Part shown: positions 5,730-13,835 of the stretch, in pieces
Layout: every line of letters starts with the position of its first letter
How positions within the stretch are numbered: position 1 is the stretch's first letter
From: JBDTVS01 sp040007095
Lineage (GTDB): Bacteria > Acidobacteriota > Vicinamibacteria > Vicinamibacterales > CAVVIG01
DNA length: 15,359 nucleotides
NCBI GenBank assembly: GCA_040007095.1
Contig: JBDTVS010000094.1
Location: 1-15,359, forward strand
Reading direction: 5' to 3'
The notes under the pieces: generated by a model
Databases searched by the model: none
Seen by the model: only the letters and a program-made list of their open reading frames with translations
What the model was told of the DNA's origin: nothing
Translations under genes and position numbers: made by a program

Positions 5730-8230
5730 CAAGGGACGAGCACGATCGGCGCCCGCCAGAACGCGGCCTTCTGACCGTTGGGTTCGAGCACCGTGACCTG
5801 ACAGTCGTAGCGGCCCGGGGCCACGCTCTCGAGCGGCAGGCTGAACCGGAGCGGCACCGCTTTCGACCTGGCGTCGAGGCCGTCACCGACGGCAAGGGGC
5901 GCGGTTTCGAAGACCTTGACGTCGCCGCGGTAGAAGCTCACGAACGCGACCAGCGGTTGCGTGCTCGTCGCTCCCCGTTCGTACGCCTGCAGAAACACGT
6001 ACAGATCGCGGCTCTTGCTGAACACGCGCGTCACGCTCGGAATCAGCTTCTGGCCTTCGTACACCAGCGGGTTGACCGACTCGGCCGCGATCTTCTGCTG
6101 GACGCTGTAGAGCGCATCAGACAGTGAGATGCGCTGGCCGCTGAGTACGACCGAGCTGATCGGCAGCCGCTGCTCTTCCTTGTTCAGGTTCGGCACGGTG
6201 AACGGCGCCTGGTAGGTGCCGATCCTGCCGGTCTCATCGTCGCGGGCGAGGAACTTGATCACGTACTTGCCCGGCAGCAGGGTAAACCCGGTCTCGTACT
6301 GGATGGGATGCGTGGCGAGCTGGGTCGCCGTCACGTCGCTCAACTTGATGTCCAGCTTGTCGCGCACATTCTGGATGGTGTAGCCGTAGTCGTCCTTCAC
6401 TTCGCCGATGAAATCGATCACGGTACGTTTCGCCCCGCCACGCTGGGCGAGCGCCAATTCGCTGCCGGGAATCTTGACGGCAATCGGCACGAAGTACTGC
6501 GCGCGATTCAGCTGGAAGTAGTTGACCTCCATCGCGATCGTGATGTCGGTCACCGGATTCTCCAACATCAGCGCGTCCTCGAGCTGCCGTTCCTTGTCCG
6601 CGGCGGTGAACTTCGCGAACGTCTTGTCGGCGAAGTATCCCTGGCGGTACGACAGATCGGCCGAGAGGCCGCCGTTCAACGTCACGCGCACGCGGCGAAA
6701 GCGGCCGTCCAGCGCGGAATGCGTACTGTAATAACCAATCAGGTAGTAGCTCGTGAGCGAGTCGGCCGCCTGCACGATGCCTTGTGACAGATCGTTGTAG
6801 TCGAACAGCGCCTTGCCGCCGGTGTCCTTGGCCAGTGCGTAGAGCGAGTCCTGCGACCGCTGAAAATTGGTCACGAGCGCGTTTGCCAGCTGGCCGTTGA
6901 ACATGCCGATGCCGCCGGGGGACGGCCTGGTCGCGTCGCCGAGCGGCGCCTGCGCCACGAGACCGCGCGCATCGATCGTGTGAATGACGACGTTGGCGCG
7001 GATCGCGGCGTTCACCGATGAGCGAAGCTGCGCCTGATTGTCGGTGCCGTTCAGTCTGAGCCCGCTCGAGAAATAGATCAGCGACTTCTGCTCGGACAGC
7101 GGCCGGAGCATCGCCACCGCAGTCTGAAGGGCCGACAACTGGCGATCGGTGTTGAAAATCCCGAACTCGCCGTCGTCCTGACCGAACAACGTTCCCGGCT
7201 CTGAATCCGGAATCCCGTCGCCGTCCTTGTCCTCGCCAAACAGCAAATCCTGCAGGACGTCGCGCAGTTGCGGGCGGTTGTTGGTGAAATCGCGTCTGAC
7301 ACGCACCGCACCACCCTTGAACGACATGACCGCCAGCAGATCCGTCGCCGTCATCTGGGTGTCGACATATTTGCGGGCGGCGGCGCAGGCGCGAGCCAGA
7401 TCCGCGGGAGGCAGCGCCGACAAATCGAAGTACAACACCATCAGCTTGCGGTCGCGGTATCTCGTATCGCCCGGCGCCGAAATCGAGATCTGCGGCGGCG
7501 CTGTCGGTGCGGCGTTCGCGACTTCGGGCACGGGGGCGGCGTCCCTCGGAGCGGCGTCCGCGGCTGCCGGCACGTTGGGTAGGTTGACCGGCGCGGCGTC
7601 GGACGTGGACTGCAATCGCTGAAACTCCACGAAACTGACGGTCTGCGGCTCGCCATCTTCCGTGACGGTGAAATCCCGCACTGTCAGTCCGTCGATCGGC
7701 TTGCCGTTCTTGTCCTTCACGCTGACGGTCTCGACGACCAGCCGCGTACCGCTCCGGAAGACCGGCTGTTGTGGCGTCGCGTCCACCCGGATCTGTTGGG
7801 ACGCGCCCGCTCTGAGCTGTCGCGGCCGCGTGTTGGTCGTTGATGGTCTTGGCCCGCGCCCGACGACTGGACCGCTTTCGAGTTGTACGTAGTGTCCGGC
7901 TCTAGCCGGACCACGACCGTCCGCCTGAAGGCGGACACTACGTACACGTGCAAATTGCTCTAGCTGGTGCCAACCGTTGGCGACCTGCTGCTGCGCGGTG
8001 GCCGCCCGCAGTTGGACCGCGGGTTCGGTCAGACTGATGACCACAACCATGGTGACAATCAGGCGCCAAACGCGTGAAACAAGGCGCGGCTTCGGCCTGG
8101 AATTCGCCACCGAGCGCACCGAGCGCACCGAGCGCATCGAGTTGAAAGGGCGTTCTTCTCCCACGACCTCGATGTCGCGGCCCCTTGCCTTGCCGGCAGA
8201 AGCGAATCGTGGCCGGGGGAGTCGAATCAT
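5729..8230 (-). CDS. Exported VWA protein of the TIGR03436 (acidobacterial VWFA-related) type
   Basis: The 833-residue product carries a von Willebrand factor A-like fold. Residues about 155-205 (QQPVFRSGTRLVVETVSVKD, DGLTVRDFTVTEDGEPQTV) form the usual lead-in domain. The VWA domain spans about 255-480, with a MIDAS-like DLSAL near 269, SLIYFSSGL, VVIHTIDARGL and SYYLIGYYS. An acidic DKDGDGIPDSE loop near residue 331 resembles a calcium-binding loop. The C-terminal half is a beta-rich region of unknown role. A hydrophobic stretch (57-67, LIVTMVVVISL) after basic residues suggests Sec export or anchoring, but lies far from the start. The ATG at 8230 is 5 bases after the barrel gene's stop, with GAGG upstream; an ATG at 8137 is the alternative. 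Residues about 96-116 derive from an inserted palindromic element. Confidence 0.85.
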   Translation of the reverse strand: MIRLPRPRFASAGKARGRDIEVVGEERPFNSMRSVRSVRSVANSRPKPRLVSRVWRLIVTMVVVISLTEPAVQLRAATAQQQVANGWHQLEQFARVRSVRLQADGRGPARAGHYVQLESGPVVGRGPRPSTTNTRPRQLRAGASQQIRVDATPQQPVFRSGTRLVVETVSVKDKNGKPIDGLTVRDFTVTEDGEPQTVSFVEFQRLQSTSDAAPVNLPNVPAAADAAPRDAAPVPEVANAAPTAPPQISISAPGDTRYRDRKLMVLYFDLSALPPADLARACAAARKYVDTQMTATDLLAVMSFKGGAVRVRRDFTNNRPQLRDVLQDLLFGEDKDGDGIPDSEPGTLFGQDDGEFGIFNTDRQLSALQTAVAMLRPLSEQKSLIYFSSGLRLNGTDNQAQLRSSVNAAIRANVVIHTIDARGLVAQAPLGDATRPSPGGIGMFNGQLANALVTNFQRSQDSLYALAKDTGGKALFDYNDLSQGIVQAADSLTSYYLIGYYSTHSALDGRFRRVRVTLNGGLSADLSYRQGYFADKTFAKFTAADKERQLEDALMLENPVTDITIAMEVNYFQLNRAQYFVPIAVKIPGSELALAQRGGAKRTVIDFIGEVKDDYGYTIQNVRDKLDIKLSDVTATQLATHPIQYETGFTLLPGKYVIKFLARDDETGRIGTYQAPFTVPNLNKEEQRLPISSVVLSGQRISLSDALYSVQQKIAAESVNPLVYEGQKLIPSVTRVFSKSRDLYVFLQAYERGATSTQPLVAFVSFYRGDVKVFETAPLAVGDGLDARSKAVPLRFSLPLESVAPGRYDCQVTVLEPNGQKAAFWRAPIVLVP
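7884..7946. repeat. Palindromic three-way-junction element inside the VWA gene
   Basis: A perfect 15-bp inverted repeat (7884-7898 with 7932-7946, beginning TGTACGTAGTGTCC) encloses two further hairpins: CCGGC-TCTA-GCCGG (7896-7909) and GTCCGCC-TGAA-GGCGGAC (7919-7936). The whole could fold as a three-way junction resembling REP/BIME-type units. It lies in the open frame of the VWA gene, where it encodes residues about 96-116, between the hydrophobic N-terminus and the first conserved domain. Inserted sequence in that linker would be tolerated. I recall similar motif-derived peptides in proteins of this phylum, but cannot verify this here. Confidence 0.75.
8109..8135 (-). repeat. Three tandem 9-bp units in the VWA gene's N-terminus
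   Basis: The unit ACCGAGCGC occurs three times head to tail. Read on the coding strand it encodes repeated Ser-Val-Arg (MRSVRSVRSV, residues 32-41), directly before the basic/hydrophobic export segment. Being a multiple of three, a gain or loss of units would not break the frame. It could be slipped-strand variation or repeat-derived filler. Confidence 0.6.
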
Positions 8231-8235
8231 GTTCG

Positions 8236-11200
8236 TCAGAACCTCAAACGAAATGTGGTTTGCACTTTGCGCATGGTATTCGCCCGATTTGGCAGTCCGA
8301 ATTCCGGGCTGCCAAGCAGCGCGTACACGCCGGCATAGGTCACCCGGTTCAAGACGTTGGTGGCATCGATCCGCCAATCCAGGTTGAGCCGATCGCCCCA
8401 GGGAAACGTACGGGTGATCCCAGCGTTGAGCGAGAACTGCGCGGGGCCGGTGACCGAATTGCGTCCCGCCGTGCCCCAACGCCCGGCCGCTGGAACGGCG
8501 AAGGCCGCCTCGTTCAGATAGAAGCCGTCGGCGGACGCATCGATCGGCGCGCCGGTGAGGTCGGGGCGAATCGTGCCGGTGACGCCCGTTCCAGGAACGG
8601 CCGCGAGATACACCGGCGTCAGCGGCAGTCCGCTGCCGGCGGTGAGCTGGCTCGTCAACGTCCAGCCTTTCAGGAGCGAGCCTTTGAGACCGTCGACCAG
8701 TGTGCCGCCACCCACGCCGACGCCGGTGCTGTACTGGAACTGCGCAGTCAGCACGTGACGTTGATCGAAATTCGAGGGCGCGAATTCCGCGCCGGGATTC
8801 AACCAATCCTGGGCGATGGCGGAGCCGTTCAAGCTGACGCCGGTGAAGGCGCCCGCATCGTCGCTCGCCTTGGAGAGCGTGTACTGAGTGGTTGCCGTCA
8901 GTCCGTTGCGAAGCCGGCGCCGGAGCTGAACCTGGCCGGCGTGGCGAATCGAGCGCCCGTTCGACGTCAAATAGACGAATCCCGCAGGACACGAGGGACA
9001 GGGATTCACCGCGCCGGTCGGATAGGTATTGGGCAGGATCTCCTGCATCAACTGGCTCCCCTTCGTCCCGAGATAGGTGGCCAGAATCGTGAGCGAAGCG
9101 GGCAGGTCCTTCTGCACCGATGCCTGCCAATTCTGCGCGTACCCGACGCGGAAATCCGGATCCACCGCAAACGTGTTCGGCGTGATGCCGGCAGGCGCCA
9201 CGAATCCGTTGGCAAGGGAGAGCGGATTTGCGGGGGTGTTCTGCACGCTGAGCGCCTTCGACAAGGGCGGCTGCTGTGCCAGCATGAGCGCGATCGATTG
9301 GTACACGTTCGTGTTGCGATAGATGCCGTAACCGCCACGGACGACCAGGGAGGAACCGGGAATCGGCCGCCACGCGAGACCCAGACGCGGCTGCACCCCG
9401 CGCCTGTCCGGACGCACCAGCGACTCGGGATAACGCGAGCCGGTCAGCGAACCGACCGGATTATCCGCGACAATCGGGCTGATCGCCGTGAACCCGGGCG
9501 CGACGTCCAGGTTCACGAGCCGCCCGAACGATTCGGTGAACGGCGCTTCGTACTCCCACCGCATGCCTGCGTTGATCGTCAAACCGGGACTGAGACGCCA
9601 GTCGTCGGTGACGTACGCCTCGTATGCCGGCGCGCGGAGGTACTTGTCGGCATTGCCAAACGCAATCGAGCTCGTGCGCGGAGTGCCCAACAGAAAATCC
9701 GCCAGATCGGAACCGGTCGCGGCGCCGGTGAAGGTAAACCCTCCCCGCGCGTTCTGCTGCGACTGCACGTCGAGCCGCTGTCTGTGCACGCCGCCGCCAA
9801 ACGTCACGTTGTGACGGCCGCGGCTTGCCGTACTCTCGGCCGACCACACGTGGGTCTGGTTGCTGTTGGAGGCATACCCGGCACTGGCAAGCCCTTCCAC
9901 GCCGCTCGAGAAGAGGAGGGTCGGCGGGCCCCAGTTCACCGGGTCCTGATTGTTGCCGTCGATGCCGGCTTCGCCCGAGACGTTCGTGCGGTTGGCAAAA
10001 TACGGCGCCACTTCGGCGCTAAGGGTCGTGAACTGGTAACGGACGCGAAGCGAGAAGAATTGCGAGAAACGCCGGGACCAGTTGACCGCCGAGTCGACGC
10101 CAGACACTGTGGTGGCATCGGTAAAACCGAAGACATTGGTCGACGTCGTGGTGGTTCGCTGATACGCCACGTTCCCGTAGGTCTGATTTCGGCCGAATGG
10201 CGGCTGCGTGATTCGCGTCTGGATGCTGTCCTGTCGCACAACCGTCACGAGGGGCGCTTGAAAATTGTAGCGGCCGCCGGCGTCGAGGTTCGGCAGCGGG
10301 TAGTAACCCAGCAGCGACGCCGCTTGCGGGCTGATCCGATCCCGAGGGATGACGCCGCCAGGGAACGGCGCGCCGGTTGTGGGGTCGACCACCTGCGGGG
10401 ACCGGCCGAACGCGTCGCGTGACTGCGAAAAGTCGCCGCTGCGTTCGAGCGCGGTCGGCATCAGCGTCGGCTGCGTCACGGCGCTGTGATCCGACGTCCG
10501 CTGATACCCCACGAACACATTCGAGGGGTTTTTCGACAGCCACGGAATCTTCAGCGGCCCTCCAAACTGGCCGGCCACCTGCACGTCTGTGTAGTCAGGC
10601 TTCGCAGCGTCCTGGCTGGTGAATGAGAAGGGGCGGGCATCAAACGACGAGTTGCCGAGAATGACCGCCGCACCGCCGGTATACAGCGACCGCCCGCCGC
10701 GGCGGTTGTTTCCGAACGCCGCGAGCTGTGGGAACGGCGATGCCGCGCCGTTGTTGACGCTGCCGTTGATCAGGAGCCCGTCCGCGGCGCCGGACGCCGA
10801 GTCGGCGGCGGCCGCGTCGGCCGGTGCCGGTGCGGGTCCCGGTGGCGCATTCGAGGCGGTCACTCCCGCGCGCTGAAAGCCGCGCTGCGTACCAGACCCG
10901 GGTGCTGGAGCACCGTTCGAACCCCTGGAATTAGTGGCCGTCTGCCCTGCCGCGCTTCCCCCAGTGGCCTTATCGCCTGCCGTTTGGCCGCCAGCCGCTG
11001 TTCCACGCGTTGATCCGGCAGTCCTTGTTCCGTCGGCCGCTGTTCTGCCGGTCGTCGTCGTTCTTTCGGTCGGAGTATCCGGCTTTAGGACCGCGGGCCC
11101 TGCCGGCGCCGAGTCTGCGCCCCGCGGCGGGATGTCGCGCGCGATTTCGTCGAAGGGGCGGAGCTTGAGCTCCCACATGGACGGGGGCGAATCCGGCGCA

Positions 11201-11649
11201 ATCGTCACATCCTGGCGAAGTGTCGAAAAGCCCACCATGTCGATCCGAATCGTCCAGATCCCTTCGGTAACATCCGCAAGCTTGTAGACGCCCTGCTCGT
11301 CCGTACTGGAGACGAGCTGTTTGTCGCCCTGAGACGCGGTGACCGTCGCGCCAGGAACCGGCAGGCCGCCGAACGTGACTTGCCCGTAGTGATCCGGGGC
11401 GGCGAATCCAACGGCGGACGACAGTAGAACGGCAAGCAGGCACACCAGTCCCCTGGAAGCGTGATGGGTTGCATACGTTTCGGAGCGCGGCGCCCGGATC
11501 GCAAGGCGCGACGACCGAGAATATTGGACATATTTGAGGGAGTCGCAACGCAGCGAGGCGGGATGCCTCGCCCGGGAATTATGTGACGCATCACGCGTCC
11601 AGGGGACTAGCCAAGCCGAAAGTCTGGCGCCCGACCGGTGACGCGTCAT
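8236..11649 (-). CDS. Outer-membrane beta-barrel protein, Oar/TonB-dependent receptor-like, with carboxypeptidase-regulatory-like N-terminus
   Basis: The 1137-residue product has a hydrophobic signal-like stretch (68-83, LVCLLAVLLSSAVGFA), then a carboxypeptidase-regulatory-like beta domain (about 88-165: GQVTFGGLPVPGATVTA, TDEQGVYKLADVTEGIWTI). A long Thr/Gly/Ala/Pro linker (about 170-300) follows. The rest is a large barrel with alternating strands, for example YEAYVTDDWRLSPGLTINAG, RLGLAWRPIPGSSLVVRGGY and the final QTTFRLRF ending in Phe, the usual outer-membrane sorting signal. A classic TonB plug is not obvious. The ATG at 11649 has an AGGAG site 8 bases upstream. It makes repeat copy D part of the coding region (residues about 14-68) and leaves the signal stretch unusually far inside. 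A GTG at 11445 is the alternative, but gives too short an n-region. The VWA gene begins 5 bases after the stop. Confidence 0.85.
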   Translation of the reverse strand: MTRHRSGARLSAWLVPWTRDASHNSRARHPASLRCDSLKYVQYSRSSRLAIRAPRSETYATHHASRGLVCLLAVLLSSAVGFAAPDHYGQVTFGGLPVPGATVTASQGDKQLVSSTDEQGVYKLADVTEGIWTIRIDMVGFSTLRQDVTIAPDSPPSMWELKLRPFDEIARDIPPRGADSAPAGPAVLKPDTPTERTTTTGRTAADGTRTAGSTRGTAAGGQTAGDKATGGSAAGQTATNSRGSNGAPAPGSGTQRGFQRAGVTASNAPPGPAPAPADAAAADSASGAADGLLINGSVNNGAASPFPQLAAFGNNRRGGRSLYTGGAAVILGNSSFDARPFSFTSQDAAKPDYTDVQVAGQFGGPLKIPWLSKNPSNVFVGYQRTSDHSAVTQPTLMPTALERSGDFSQSRDAFGRSPQVVDPTTGAPFPGGVIPRDRISPQAASLLGYYPLPNLDAGGRYNFQAPLVTVVRQDSIQTRITQPPFGRNQTYGNVAYQRTTTTSTNVFGFTDATTVSGVDSAVNWSRRFSQFFSLRVRYQFTTLSAEVAPYFANRTNVSGEAGIDGNNQDPVNWGPPTLLFSSGVEGLASAGYASNSNQTHVWSAESTASRGRHNVTFGGGVHRQRLDVQSQQNARGGFTFTGAATGSDLADFLLGTPRTSSIAFGNADKYLRAPAYEAYVTDDWRLSPGLTINAGMRWEYEAPFTESFGRLVNLDVAPGFTAISPIVADNPVGSLTGSRYPESLVRPDRRGVQPRLGLAWRPIPGSSLVVRGGYGIYRNTNVYQSIALMLAQQPPLSKALSVQNTPANPLSLANGFVAPAGITPNTFAVDPDFRVGYAQNWQASVQKDLPASLTILATYLGTKGSQLMQEILPNTYPTGAVNPCPSCPAGFVYLTSNGRSIRHAGQVQLRRRLRNGLTATTQYTLSKASDDAGAFTGVSLNGSAIAQDWLNPGAEFAPSNFDQRHVLTAQFQYSTGVGVGGGTLVDGLKGSLLKGWTLTSQLTAGSGLPLTPVYLAAVPGTGVTGTIRPDLTGAPIDASADGFYLNEAAFAVPAAGRWGTAGRNSVTGPAQFSLNAGITRTFPWGDRLNLDWRIDATNVLNRVTYAGVYALLGSPEFGLPNRANTMRKVQTTFRLRF
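11447..11608 (+). repeat. Dispersed structured repeat, copy D, at the start of the outer-membrane protein gene
   Basis: The core matches copies A-C: CGCCCGGATCGCAAGGCG, hairpin AATAT/ATATT (11520-11534), GCAACGCAGCGAGGCGGG. It is enclosed by inverted arms 11447-11475 and 11580-11608, 25 of 29 positions complementary, plus two G-T pairs. The arm begins AGTCCCCTGGA, different from the arms of B and C. It lies between an ATG with a good ribosome binding site (11649) and the signal-peptide-like segment, so it either forms part of the coding region or sits in the leader. Confidence 0.85.
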
Positions 11650-11691
11650 CTCAGCTGCTCCTCGGAGCGCACGGCAGCACCGAATCACTGA

Positions 11692-11719
11692 ACCATAAGC
11701 GCGCGTGAAGTACTGGCAA
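11692..11719 (-). promoter_or_regulatory. Possible promoter for the barrel-VWA operon
   Basis: On the minus strand TTGCCA (11714-11719) and TATGGT (11692-11697) are 16 bp apart, each matching consensus at four positions or more. A start near 11685 would place the ATG at 11649 some 35 nt downstream, which supports that start. The match is modest, and chance occurrence is possible. Confidence 0.3.
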
Positions 11720-11817
11720 GCAATTCGCGGTCTGAGATCGTGACTGTTGCGTTCGTGAGCCTGACGCGACCACCCGTTCTTAGACTCCACTATGACGACT
11801 TCAGACTTCAGGCCTCC

Positions 11818-11929
11818 CACCAGAATTTCCACCGGCTCTCTGGAGCCGAGCTTCAGCCAGAGCTGCACCAGCAGTGACGGAAGGACATCAATCCTCCGTC
11901 GGCCGCTCGGCACGATCGACGAAGAGGAC
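11818..11929 (-). pseudogene. Decayed fragments of a TIGR03435 C-terminus
   Basis: Directly after the stop codon of the M56-TIGR03435 gene, the minus strand at 11929-11888 translates as VLFVDRAERPTED followed by a stop, closely matching the M56 protein's end VLVIDHIEPPTDD. In another frame, 11886-11818 reads LPSLLVQLWLKLGSREPVEILV, matching FTALQEQLGLKLDSQKGSVEVLV in the same domain. The nucleotide sequences align too. The two pieces appear in swapped order and different frames, so they are not a functional gene. They are best explained as leftovers of duplicated TIGR03435 sequence. The rest of the gap 11650-11945 holds only the possible promoter above. Confidence 0.6.
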
Positions 11930-11945
11930 ACGATTCAGCAACCCG

Positions 11946-13835
11946 CTAGTCGTCCGTCGGCGGCTCGATGTGATCGATGACCAACACCTCGACTGAGCCT
12001 TTCTGCGAATCCAATTTGAGCCCGAGCTGCTCCTGCAGCGCCGTGAAGATCGAGGGACGGTTGGGATCGACAGGTGCTGTCGGCGATGCGCCGGGCGGCG
12101 GACCGGCAGGCCCGTAAGGCATCTGGTCGGGCGTCCACTGCAGATCGATGTCGTAGCTGCCGGTCAGGCCCGTCTTGTCGACAACGATTCGATTGACCCA
12201 GGTCGACAGCACCGTGGCAAGCTGAGTCAAACGAGTGCCGCCGGACGTGATCGTTCCGGGACCGACCCTCAGACCGCACGACGGTCGTTCACCTGGCGCG
12301 GCCGGCGTGAAGGGTGCTGATTCGCGCCCCGGCCCTCCCTGGCGTCCAGGCCCGGTGACACCGGCCGATCCTCCTGGACCGCCTCGCCCGCGGGCGGCAC
12401 CCAGCGCCGCACAATCGACAGCTGACAAGTGAAGCTGCGAACCAGGCGACTTATCGTTCTTCGCCGTCACGAGCGCGAAGATCGGCAACTCCCGGGTTTC
12501 CTTGTGCGTCGTCAGCTTGAAACGGTCCGACAACAGCGTCCGCAGCATCAACTGCATGACGCCCGGACCCTGTCCGGGTGGAGTCGGACCGAAGGGAACA
12601 CCCTCTTCCGCCTTTGCGACGATGTCGAAACGGTCGGAGCCGAGCCAGCCAGGTCCGCCGACGATCTGATCGTCCTGCAGCTGGTAGGCGGTACGAATCA
12701 GCAGGCGCACACTCGCGTTGGTCGCCGTAAATCTCCCGCCTGGCTGGCCCATGATGCCGAAAGTGCCATCGTCGGACTTGTGCGGCTTGACCGAGGCCAC
12801 TTCGAACCGCGGCAGTTCGGCGCCGGCCTGCGCGAGGAGCCGCGTCCAGTCGAGCGTGACCGACGCGCACACCAGGACCAGGAAGAGAGCGGCCACGACA
12901 GGCCAGCGCGTCGGCCCGTAGTCGTCGGTCGAGACGCCGAGCAGGCGCTGAATCCGATAGAGAAGCGCATCGCGGTTCAACGCCATCGCCATCACCGGCA
13001 CGTTGATTCGCTGCCTTTCAAGTGTCGTGAGGGCACGGGCGTAGCAGAGCGGATCGCCGCACGATCGAATCGCGAGATCGTCGCAGCACAACTCCCGTTC
13101 GAGGCGAATCCGGTTCGACGTCCACCAGACCGCCGGATGATAGAAGAACACGGTCTCGGCCACCACTTGGAAGGCGTTGACCAGGTAGTCACAACGTTTG
13201 ATGTGCGCGAGCTCGTGGGCAATGACCGCTTCGAGCTCCGAGGTCGTGAGACCCATGGCAGTCGCCGGTGTGAGCAGGATCACCGGGCGGAGCCATCCCA
13301 GCACACTCGGGCCGTCGACCAGCGACGACATCAATACCCGCACCGGGCGATCCACGCCCATGCGAGTTGCCAGACCGGTCACCATCGAGAGCACCGATTC
13401 ATCCGCCGGATCGCCGCTGCGCCCAAGCGCGAACGCCTGCGTGCAGCCCAGGGCGAGGCGCAGGGAGCAGACCAACACGCCCACCGACCACGCCGGCAGC
13501 ACCCACCACTGCACCTGGGCAAGCCAGGGTGCGCTCGGCGTCCCGGGACTCATCCAGATGGACAGCATCGGCTGTGGCGCCACGAGGGTGCGCAGGCTGG
13601 CCACCATCTGCACCGCGCCAACGTCCATCGGCACGGCGCGAAGGATGAACGCGGCGGCTGTCGCCGCCGGCACGGCGACGAGCAGGGCCAGCGCGGCACA
13701 GCAGACCACGTAGCGTACGGCTGCCGATCGGTTCCGGAGCGCTGCCAGGGAGATCCACAGCAGCGCACCGATGAGGGCGCCCTGCCAGACGAAATGAATC
13801 AGGGCGGCGCTGAGAGCCTGCGCGAGCGCGCTCAT
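11946..13835 (-). CDS. BlaR1-like M56 membrane metallopeptidase fused to a TIGR03435 domain
   Basis: This 629-residue protein combines two modules. Residues 1-330 are an M56 (BlaR1/MecR1) peptidase: hydrophobic segments near 12-32, 43-65, 112-130 and 311-327, the zinc motif HELAH (207-211), and the downstream glutamate region ERELCCDDLA (246-255). In BlaR1, signal sensing activates this peptidase to remove the BlaI repressor. Residues about 343-629 are a TIGR03435 domain (FEVASVKPHKSDD, QIVGGPGWLGSDRFDIVAKAE, LLSDRFKLTTHKETRELPIFALV, VVDKTGLTGSYDIDLQWTPD, LQEQLGLKLDSQKGSVEVLVIDHIE) in the place normally held by the penicillin-binding sensor. A Gly/Pro-rich insert interrupts it near 480-515. 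The start codon overlaps the blaI stop (ATGA). The ligand is unknown. Confidence 0.93.
   Translation of the reverse strand: MSALAQALSAALIHFVWQGALIGALLWISLAALRNRSAAVRYVVCCAALALLVAVPAATAAAFILRAVPMDVGAVQMVASLRTLVAPQPMLSIWMSPGTPSAPWLAQVQWWVLPAWSVGVLVCSLRLALGCTQAFALGRSGDPADESVLSMVTGLATRMGVDRPVRVLMSSLVDGPSVLGWLRPVILLTPATAMGLTTSELEAVIAHELAHIKRCDYLVNAFQVVAETVFFYHPAVWWTSNRIRLERELCCDDLAIRSCGDPLCYARALTTLERQRINVPVMAMALNRDALLYRIQRLLGVSTDDYGPTRWPVVAALFLVLVCASVTLDWTRLLAQAGAELPRFEVASVKPHKSDDGTFGIMGQPGGRFTATNASVRLLIRTAYQLQDDQIVGGPGWLGSDRFDIVAKAEEGVPFGPTPPGQGPGVMQLMLRTLLSDRFKLTTHKETRELPIFALVTAKNDKSPGSQLHLSAVDCAALGAARGRGGPGGSAGVTGPGRQGGPGRESAPFTPAAPGERPSCGLRVGPGTITSGGTRLTQLATVLSTWVNRIVVDKTGLTGSYDIDLQWTPDQMPYGPAGPPPGASPTAPVDPNRPSIFTALQEQLGLKLDSQKGSVEVLVIDHIEPPTDD

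Noticed and set aside
5463..5732. N-terminal extension of the unknown gene at 5055-5462
   Set aside because: The extension translates repeat copy C, and comparable peptides arise from the other copies, so it is repeat-derived and not conserved protein.
8231..9373. Upstream extension of the VWA frame
   Set aside because: It overlaps the barrel gene on the same strand in another frame and reads as low-complexity Arg-rich sequence; the ATG at 8230 after the barrel stop is far more plausible.
8185..10422. Long plus-strand open frame (745 codons) opposite the outer-membrane protein gene
   Set aside because: Arg/Gly-rich translation with no domain; the opposite strand has clear barrel features.
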